6,557 nt of DNA, taken from the NCBI GenBank assembly GCA_029978815.1, contig JAPOIQ010000067.1, positions 1 through 6,557 on the forward strand, read 5' to 3'. Of this stretch, positions 1 through 4,993 are shown piece by piece. The notes below the pieces were generated by a model. It was not told where the DNA came from. It worked only from the letters and a program-made list of their open reading frames with translations, and did not search any database. The DNA comes from a bacterium. Lineage in GTDB: Bacteria > Actinomycetota > Acidimicrobiia > Acidimicrobiales > Ilumatobacteraceae. The translations under genes were made by a program, and so were the position numbers. Within the stretch, counting starts at the first letter, position 1. Every line of letters begins with the position of its first letter.

Positions 1-2
1 TC

Positions 3-929
3 CGTAGTGACAAGTGGCATGAGGAGATGTCGCCGGCACCAGGTGCAACAAAAGATCCGCTCACGAAGGTGCGACCTGGTCACGCAGACCTTGCGGGGAT
101 GCAGAAATATGGTTTTAGCGACGCCCGTGACGTACTCGAGCGAGCGTCAGCCCGAGAGACTGCGGCGCGGGTCGCGGCAGGTGCGGTTGCAAAGAAATTG
201 CTGTCGCATATCGGTGTTGAGATCATGTCGCACGTGATTCAGATGGGAAGTGTCCGTGCATCTGTCGAATCTGTGCCGACGATGGCGGACCTTGCCGCAA
301 TCGATGAGTCGCCGGTGCGCTGTTTCGATGCTGCGAGCGCTGATGCGATGGTGGAGGAGATCAAGGCCGCTGCCAAAGATGGTGATTCACTTGGAGGGGT
401 CGTCGAGGTCCTTGCGTTCGGCGTACCCGTTGGGCTGGGCTCTCACGTTCACTGGGATCGCAAGATTGACGGCCTCCTTTCCCAAGCCCTGATGTCGATT
501 CAGGCGGTGAAAGGTGTCGAGATCGGTGACGGTTTCGAGGTTGCCGGCCGACGAGGAAGCGATGCTCATGACGCGATTCATTGGGATTCCGACTCGTCGT
601 CGTTCCGGCGCCGTAGTTCCCTTGCCGGCGGAGTCGAGGGAGGTATCACCTCAGGAGAACTCCTCGTAGCTCGAGCAGCGATGAAGCCGCTCGCAACGCT
701 CAATGTTCCCACCCTTGAGACGGTCGATACGGCGACGAAAGAGTCGTCGGTGTCGTTCAAAGAGCGCACTGATGTGACAGCGGTTCCAGCAATGGGAGTT
801 GTTGCAGAAACGATGGTTGCTCTCGTGCTTGCTGATGAGGCGCAGCGTAAATTTGGTGGCGACTCGGTTGCTGAGTTTGTTCGTAACGCCGAAGCATCCG
901 CTGCTGCGGTTGCTGAACAGATGGCCTGA
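3..929 (+). CDS. aroC: Chorismate synthase, 5'-truncated by the window edge
   Basis: This enzyme converts 5-enolpyruvylshikimate 3-phosphate to chorismate using reduced FMN, the last step of the cytosolic shikimate pathway. The reading frame is open from the first bases, so the gene begins upstream; 308 residues are present. By alignment from memory with the ~400-residue mycobacterial enzyme, about 80 N-terminal residues are missing, including the GESHG motif with the first conserved histidine. Visible family motifs in the fragment are RPGHADLAGMQKYGF (residues 24–38, containing the second conserved histidine H27), ERASARETAARVAAGAVA (46–63), GDSLGGVVEV (127–136), GLGSHVHWDRKID (144–156), AVKGVEIGDGF (168–178), GGVEGGITSGE (209–219), RAAMKP (224–229) and ERTDVTAVPA (254–263). 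The ATG at 27 is internal and is not the start. It is followed three bases later by aroB. Identification is secure; only the N-terminus is unknown. Confidence 0.97.
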   Translation, partial: RSDKWHEEMSPAPGATKDPLTKVRPGHADLAGMQKYGFSDARDVLERASARETAARVAAGAVAKKLLSHIGVEIMSHVIQMGSVRASVESVPTMADLAAIDESPVRCFDAASADAMVEEIKAAAKDGDSLGGVVEVLAFGVPVGLGSHVHWDRKIDGLLSQALMSIQAVKGVEIGDGFEVAGRRGSDAHDAIHWDSDSSSFRRRSSLAGGVEGGITSGELLVARAAMKPLATLNVPTLETVDTATKESSVSFKERTDVTAVPAMGVVAETMVALVLADEAQRKFGGDSVAEFVRNAEASAAAVAEQMA

Positions 930-932
930 ACG

Positions 933-1964
933 ATGCAGCAGGTGAGAGTGCCACTACCGGGTGCCGCCGGTGATCGTTCATACGACGTAGTCGTTGGTCA
1001 TGGTGCTTTGAGTCAGCTTGACGACATGTTGATGGGTCTCCAACCAGTTCCCCGCCGGGTCGCGCTGGTCACCCAGTCGTCGATCGGGGTGGAGGTGTCA
1101 ACTTCACTTGCTTTGCACCGGTTTGACATTGGTGTCGGCGAGCAGTTCAAGACGATGGTGACGATTCAAGAGTTGTGCGAGGGGTTTGCCGAAGCAGGCC
1201 TTACCCGCGGTGACGTTGTTGTCGCTGTTGGCGGCGGAATGGTGACCGATGTGGCTGGATTTGCCGCTGCGTCGTATCACCGTGGCATCTCGGTGATCCA
1301 CGTTCCGACCACATTACTTGGCATGATCGATGCCGCAATCGGTGGCAAGACCGGAGTGAACCTGCCGCAGGGCAAGAATCTTGTCGGGGCCTTCTGGCAG
1401 CCGTCAGGCGTGTTGTGCGATCTCGACACATTGGCAACGCTGCCTGAACGTGAGATTCGCTGTGGCAACGGTGAGATGGCGAAGTATCACTTCTTGACCG
1501 GCGACGACCTCGCTGCCTTGGATCTTGAAGCTCGGGTGGCTCGTTGTGTCGAGATTAAAGCCGAGGTTGTTGCTTCAGACGAACGTGAGTCGGGACGTCG
1601 GGCCATTTTGAATTACGGCCACACGTTGGCTCATGCCCTTGAGATTGCCTCTGGGCACGATATTGCGCACGGCGAGGCCGTTTCGATTGGCCTTATTTTT
1701 GCGGCACGGCTTGCCGAGCGGCTGGGTCGGATCGATGCGGCTCGAGTGGCAGAACATGTTGATGTTGTGGGCGGTCTCTATGGACTCGCAATCGATATTC
1801 CGCGTGTCGGCTCTGCAGATGAACTTCTTGCGTTGATGTTCCGCGATAAGAAGGCAATTGATGGCCTCACATTTGTTCTTGATGGTCCCGACGGCGTCGA
1901 AGTAGTCGTCGACGTCGACCCCGCCATTGTTCTCGACGTCTTGAACGAGGCGCTCCACAGTTGA
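933..1964 (+). CDS. aroB: 3-dehydroquinate synthase
   Basis: This NAD+- and divalent-metal-dependent cytosolic enzyme cyclises DAHP to 3-dehydroquinate, step two of the shikimate pathway. The 343 residues are near the usual 340–370. The Rossmann-like N-terminal half has the NAD-binding GGGMVTDVAGF (100–110), VPTTLLGMIDAAIGGKTGVN (124–143) and GKNLVGAF (147–154). The C-terminal metal/catalytic half has GNGEMAKYH (178–186), NYGHTLAHALE (227–237), HGEAVSIG (246–253) and DKK (305–307). E181, H230 and H246 fall where the family places its three metal ligands. The segment between the E..K motif and the KAEVVASDE helix is short, about 24 residues. The ATG is three bases after the aroC stop, gives the typical N-terminus (VPLPG...RSYDVVVGHGAL), and has no strong Shine-Dalgarno, which suggests coupling to aroC. 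Shikimate kinase, normally encoded between these two genes in actinobacteria, is not here. Confidence 0.97.
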   Translation: MQQVRVPLPGAAGDRSYDVVVGHGALSQLDDMLMGLQPVPRRVALVTQSSIGVEVSTSLALHRFDIGVGEQFKTMVTIQELCEGFAEAGLTRGDVVVAVGGGMVTDVAGFAAASYHRGISVIHVPTTLLGMIDAAIGGKTGVNLPQGKNLVGAFWQPSGVLCDLDTLATLPEREIRCGNGEMAKYHFLTGDDLAALDLEARVARCVEIKAEVVASDERESGRRAILNYGHTLAHALEIASGHDIAHGEAVSIGLIFAARLAERLGRIDAARVAEHVDVVGGLYGLAIDIPRVGSADELLALMFRDKKAIDGLTFVLDGPDGVEVVVDVDPAIVLDVLNEALHS

Positions 1965-2518
1965 TGACAACAGGGCCGCAAGCAGGACCTCGGGTGGTGC
2001 TGCGGCGGTGGACAACGGCCGATCTTGATGCCTTTGCTGACCTAAACGGTGATCCGCAGGTGATGGCAACGATTGGTCCGGTGATGGACGTTGAGGCTTC
2101 GGCCGCATTTCTTCAACGAATTGACCGCCACTTCGATGACCATGGTTTCGGGTTGTGGTGCGTCGAGGTTGCGCACGAGGCAATCGGGTTCTGTGGGCTC
2201 ATGGTTCCGTGGTTTCGAGAAGGTGTCGAGATCGGCTGGCGCCTGAGAACAAAGTGGTGGGGAAATGGTTTCGCAAGCGAGGCTGCTCGTCTTGTGCTTG
2301 CGTACGCCTTCGAGGAGCAGCCTGGTGGTCTCGGGTTCGACGAGGTCATTTCATTCACTGCTGCGTCCAACGAACGTTCGCAGTGGGTGATGCAGGCAAT
2401 TGGCATGAGTAGAGATGTCGACGGCGATTTTGAGCACCCGGGAGTGCCCGAATCAAGCCACCTTCGACCGCATGTGCTGTACCGACTGCCGATTGGGCGA
2501 TACCGTTCTATGTTGTGA
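1964..2518 (+). CDS. GNAT-family N-acetyltransferase (RimJ/RimL type)
   Basis: This is a predicted cytosolic acetyl-CoA-dependent N-acyltransferase of 184 residues; the substrate cannot be read from sequence. The fold follows the RimJ/RimL-like (Acetyltransf_3) pattern: an N-terminal VVLRRWTTADLDAFADL strand/helix (11–27), the central strand VEIGWRL (88–94), the acetyl-CoA pyrophosphate-binding loop WWGNGFASEAARL (98–110), then a region of the type '…T…N..S..VM..IGM' (132–148), and a C-terminal FEHPGVPE…RPHVLYRL (156–175) resembling the 'FxHPxVPxxHPLRxHVLYR' tail of this subfamily. I chose the ATG at 1964, which overlaps the aroB stop as TGATG; the in-frame TTG one codon earlier would add only one residue. 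Its end overlaps aroQ by four bases (GTGA). Position in a shikimate operon does not establish a shikimate role; it could acetylate a ribosomal protein, another protein N-terminus or a small molecule. Confidence 0.9.
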   Translation: MTTGPQAGPRVVLRRWTTADLDAFADLNGDPQVMATIGPVMDVEASAAFLQRIDRHFDDHGFGLWCVEVAHEAIGFCGLMVPWFREGVEIGWRLRTKWWGNGFASEAARLVLAYAFEEQPGGLGFDEVISFTAASNERSQWVMQAIGMSRDVDGDFEHPGVPESSHLRPHVLYRLPIGRYRSML

Positions 2519-2949
2519 GCCTTATCTTGCTCCTACATGGACCCAACTTGAACCTTCTCGGACAACGTGAACCCGACGTGTACGGTCATGACACGCTCGA
2601 GGATCACGTCTCGCGGACGCGTGCGATTGCGAGCGAATTCGGTTTCGAGGTTGAGGATCTTCAGAGCAATCATGAGGGTGAACTCATCGAGGCGGTGCAC
2701 GGTGCCCGTGGGCGTTGTGACGCCATCATCATCAACCCCGGCGCATTCACTCACTCCTCCTGGGCGTTACACGATGCGCTTGCGGCGTATGAGGGGGTCG
2801 TCGTCGAGATTCACCTCTCAAATCCTGACGCTCGTGAGCCATGGCGCCGGACAAGCGTTGTCGCGCCGGTTTCGACCGGAGCAATTTCGGGCTTCGGTGG
2901 CACGGGCTACGAGCTCGCAGTTCGAGCGGTTGCCGCCAAGTTGAAATGA
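2515..2949 (+). CDS. aroQ: 3-dehydroquinate dehydratase, type II
   Basis: This enzyme dehydrates 3-dehydroquinate to 3-dehydroshikimate (step three of the shikimate pathway) in the cytosol; type II enzymes are usually dodecamers. The 144-residue length is exactly the family size. It starts with HGPNLNLLGQREPDVYG (8–24), which holds the flexible lid with R18 and the catalytic Y23. Further conserved residues are N11, N74 in IIINPGAFTHSS (71–82), H80, E98 and H100 in VEIHLSN (97–103), and R111. Each sits one position before its counterpart in the well-studied mycobacterial enzyme (R19, Y24, N75, H81, E99, H101, R112). The GTG start is taken because it overlaps the GNAT stop as GTGA and puts the usual hydrophobic strand (LILLLHGPNLN) right at the N-terminus. 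There is no clear Shine-Dalgarno, consistent with coupling. The stop overlaps the next gene by four bases (ATGA). Confidence 0.97.
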   Translation: MSLILLLHGPNLNLLGQREPDVYGHDTLEDHVSRTRAIASEFGFEVEDLQSNHEGELIEAVHGARGRCDAIIINPGAFTHSSWALHDALAAYEGVVVEIHLSNPDAREPWRRTSVVAPVSTGAISGFGGTGYELAVRAVAAKLK

Positions 2950-4052
2950 CACCTGTTCAAGTTTCTGGTCGCGCTGAGCGCCTGCTCGCTTCATTAGATG
3001 AGCGTGGCCTAGATCAGATGATTGTGAGCGACCGAAGCAATATTCGGTGGCTCACCGGGTTTTCCGGTTCGGCTGGCGTGCTCATTGTCTCTGCTCGGGG
3101 TCATGTGCTCATCTCCGATGGGCGCTACACCGACCAAGCGCAAGATCAGCTTGAAATGTCCGGAGCCGCTGACGTGGCGGTGGTAACGGCGCGCACTGCG
3201 GCTGAAAGGAACAACGCTGTTTCTGTGTCTACAAGTGGGCGACCTCTTGGCGCAGAAGCGCTTGTAATGCCTCACAGCGAGTGGTCAAGCCTGTCCGCAC
3301 ATGCTGAACTTGTGGCTACCGATGGGTTACTGAGTCAGTTGCGCCGGCGGAAAGATGAATCTGAGATCGGGTTGATCACCACTGCCGCCGATATCGCAAC
3401 CGCTGCGATGTCAGAAGTCGCCCCGATGCTGGTTGCTGGTGTCTCTGAGCGTGAAATTCGTGACGAGTTGGAATATCGGATGCGACGGCTCGGTGCTGAT
3501 GGGCCAAGTTACGAAACCATCGTGGCGTCGGGGCCGACGAATGCGGCTTTGCCACACGCGCGCCCCACCTCACGGCAACTCGTCGAAGGTGACACGGTTG
3601 TCATCGATGTTGGTGCACTTGTCGCTGGTTATCACTCTGACATGACGCGAACATTCGTTGTGGGTGAACCATCTGATGAACAACAGCGCTGGTATGACCT
3701 TGTTTTTGCATCACAGGCTGAAGGCCTCGATGCGGTTATTGAGGGTGCTCGTGTGAGCGACATTGATCGCGCTTGTCGAGCGGTGTTTGAGGATGCTGGA
3801 CTTGCAGACTTGTTCGTGCACGGCACTGGGCACGGTGTAGGTCTCGACATTCATGAGGAACCATTTCTCGGTTCATCGGGCGACGCAGAACTCGTCGCTG
3901 GAGACGTGGTGACTGTCGAACCTGGCCTCTATCGTGTCGGAACCGGCGGTATTCGGATTGAGGACCTTGTGGTCGTCACATCCGACGGCCATCGAAATTT
4001 GACTGCTTATCCGAAGGACAACCCATGCCCGCCATCACCACAAATGACCTGA
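2946..4052 (+). CDS. pepQ: Xaa-Pro dipeptidase/aminopeptidase, peptidase family M24B
   Basis: This is a metallopeptidase that cleaves the bond before proline in Xaa-Pro dipeptides or N-terminal Xaa-Pro, probably cytosolic (no signal peptide). The 368 residues comprise a creatinase-type N-terminal domain (about 8–130; [20 protein letters not shown], 30–49) and a C-terminal pita-bread catalytic domain (about 140–355). The five metal ligands are all in place: D221 (VIDVGA), D232 (HSDMTRTF), H296 (GTGHGVGL), E325 (TVEPGLY) and E339 (GGIRIED). The supporting histidines H204 (PHARP) and H303 (DIHEEP) are also present. The start is the ATG overlapping the aroQ stop (ATGA); an upstream in-frame extension to 2841 would lie wholly inside aroQ and add no family sequence. 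The final ~9 codons run into efp (28-base overlap). Whether it is a dipeptidase (PepQ) or aminopeptidase (PepP-like) cannot be settled; length and context favour PepQ. Confidence 0.93.
   Translation: MTPVQVSGRAERLLASLDERGLDQMIVSDRSNIRWLTGFSGSAGVLIVSARGHVLISDGRYTDQAQDQLEMSGAADVAVVTARTAAERNNAVSVSTSGRPLGAEALVMPHSEWSSLSAHAELVATDGLLSQLRRRKDESEIGLITTAADIATAAMSEVAPMLVAGVSEREIRDELEYRMRRLGADGPSYETIVASGPTNAALPHARPTSRQLVEGDTVVIDVGALVAGYHSDMTRTFVVGEPSDEQQRWYDLVFASQAEGLDAVIEGARVSDIDRACRAVFEDAGLADLFVHGTGHGVGLDIHEEPFLGSSGDAELVAGDVVTVEPGLYRVGTGGIRIEDLVVVTSDGHRNLTAYPKDNPCPPSPQMT
4013..4018 (+). promoter_or_regulatory. Shine-Dalgarno sequence for efp
   Basis: GAAGGA lies six bases upstream of the efp ATG, a good match and spacing for ribosome binding. 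It sits inside the last codons of pepQ. Most other genes in the string lack a clear purine-rich site, so efp seems able to initiate independently of pepQ translation. This fits the high expression expected for EF-P, and supports the ATG at 4025 as the true start. Confidence 0.65.
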
Positions 4053-4588
4053 AAACTGGTATCACTCTCGAACTCGACAATGCTCTCTTTCAGGTGCTCG
4101 AGTTTCAACATGTGAAGCCTGGCAAAGGCGGTGCCTTCGTCCGTACAAAGCTTCGGAACGTTCGAACTGGCAATGTGTTCGACAAGACGTTCAACGCTGG
4201 CGTTCGTGTCGAGCAAGCGATTATCCGTCGAGAAGAGATGCAGTTTCTCTATCGCGACGGTGACGACTACGTCTTCATGAACAACGAGTCGTACGAGCAA
4301 ATGAATGTTGCCCCGGTGGCACTCGGTGATGCAGCAGACTTCATCGTCGAGGGAATGACCGCTCAAGTTGCGTTCTATGGCGATGAGATTATTTCAGTCG
4401 AAATTCCTGCATCTGTTGAGTTGAATATCGCTGATACTGAGCCTGGCGTTCAGGGTGACCGCGTGTCGGGTGCTCGTAAGCCGGCCACCCTTGAGACCGG
4501 ACGAGTTATCCAAGTGCCGTTGTTCGTCGAAATTGGCGATCGTGTCAAGGTCGATACACGCAACGGCGACTACATCACTCGGGTCTGA
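4025..4588 (+). CDS. efp: Translation elongation factor P
   Basis: EF-P binds between the P and E sites of ribosomes stalled on consecutive prolines and promotes peptide bond formation. The 187 residues match the family length. Domain I (KOW-like, about 1–63) ends with TFNAGVRVE and carries the tip loop VKPGKGGAF (30–38), with K34 at the position that is lysylated or otherwise modified in some bacteria. Domain II (OB, about 66–125) and domain III (OB, about 128–186) follow. Domain III contains the family signature TEPGVQGD (138–145) and [20 protein letters not shown] (164–183). The loop reads PGKGG rather than the PGKGP that I recall as usual in actinobacteria. The start overlaps pepQ by 28 bases and has its own Shine-Dalgarno; nusB follows after three bases. 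No modification enzyme (EpmA/EpmB, EarP, YmfI) is encoded in the window, so K34's state is unknown. Confidence 0.98.
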   Translation: MPAITTNDLKTGITLELDNALFQVLEFQHVKPGKGGAFVRTKLRNVRTGNVFDKTFNAGVRVEQAIIRREEMQFLYRDGDDYVFMNNESYEQMNVAPVALGDAADFIVEGMTAQVAFYGDEIISVEIPASVELNIADTEPGVQGDRVSGARKPATLETGRVIQVPLFVEIGDRVKVDTRNGDYITRV

Positions 4589-4591
4589 TTG

Positions 4592-4993
4592 ATGACAAAC
4601 ATTGATGAGCGATCTGATGCTCGTGAACGAGCCTTGCACCTCCTGTATGAGGCGCAGTCAAAAGGCATTTCGATCGAAGAAGTCATTGGCACTCAAGTGG
4701 TCGAGCCGGAAGAGCTGGTTCTGACACTCGCTCGAGGTGCGGAATCCACTTCGGCCAGAGCGGATGAATTGATAGAGGGCAAGTCTCGGGGCTGGACCTT
4801 GAACCGGATGCCAGTACTCGATCTCGCAATTATGCGGATGGCATTGTTTGAACTCATCGAACGGTCAGAGGTGCCAACGGCGGTTGTGCTTGATGAGGCG
4901 GTCGATCTTGCCAAGCGGTTCTCCACCGATGACAGTGGGCGATTCGTGAATGGTGTTCTCGCGGCGATCGCTTCAGAGGTACGACACGGATGA
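4592..4993 (+). CDS. nusB: Transcription antitermination factor NusB
   Basis: NusB partners with NusE (ribosomal protein S10) on boxA RNA to make RNA polymerase resist termination during rRNA transcription. The protein is 133 residues, a normal all-helical NusB. The N-terminal RNA-binding segment is SDARERALHLLYEAQ (8–22) with its arginine-rich start. The C-terminal half has NRMPVLDLAIMRMALFE (71–87), EVPTAVVLDEAVDLAKRF (93–110) and STDDSGRFVNGVLA (111–124), which are diagnostic. The ATG at 4592, three bases after the efp stop, is preferred; the TTG immediately before it would add one residue. No strong Shine-Dalgarno precedes it, so it probably relies on coupling to efp. The stop overlaps the following membrane protein gene by four bases (ATGA). 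An efp–nusB pair downstream of aro genes is the standard actinobacterial arrangement. Confidence 0.96.
   Translation: MTNIDERSDARERALHLLYEAQSKGISIEEVIGTQVVEPEELVLTLARGAESTSARADELIEGKSRGWTLNRMPVLDLAIMRMALFELIERSEVPTAVVLDEAVDLAKRFSTDDSGRFVNGVLAAIASEVRHG
4975..4979 (+). promoter_or_regulatory. Possible Shine-Dalgarno for the DUF2079 gene
   Basis: AGAGG lies ten bases upstream of the ATG at 4990, inside the end of nusB. The match is partial and the spacing slightly long, but it agrees with the start chosen at the ATGA overlap with the nusB stop. Confidence 0.4.

Larger units (their letters stand above)
3..4993 (+). other. Translationally coupled aroC–aroB–GNAT–aroQ–pepQ–efp–nusB gene string
   Basis: Seven genes on one strand are separated by +3, −1, −4, −4, −28 and +3 bases (negative values are overlaps), with a further −4 overlap into the DUF2079 gene. 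With no room for promoters or terminators between them, they are most likely one polycistronic transcript whose promoter lies upstream of the window. Internal promoters within coding sequence cannot be excluded. The order matches the well-known actinobacterial block except for the missing shikimate kinase and the added GNAT gene. Confidence 0.8.

Noticed and set aside
27..29. ATG as the start of aroC
   Set aside because: The frame is open upstream to the window edge and the preceding residues (KWHEE) match the internal region of chorismate synthase; the true start is outside the window.
1903..1920. Short GTCGAC-type direct repeat near the end of aroB
   Set aside because: It encodes a plain VVVDVD strand and is explained by codon use for Val/Asp; there is no sign of a regulatory or recombination site.
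1575..2183. A 202-codon open frame on the minus strand spanning aroB and the GNAT gene
   Set aside because: It lies antisense to two well-identified genes, has no recognisable motif, and its arginine/proline-rich composition is typical of a shadow frame.
2841..2945. Longer in-frame start for pepQ, adding 35 residues
   Set aside because: The extension is wholly inside aroQ, has no similarity to the creatinase N-terminal domain, and the ATGA overlap at 2946 matches the style of the other junctions.
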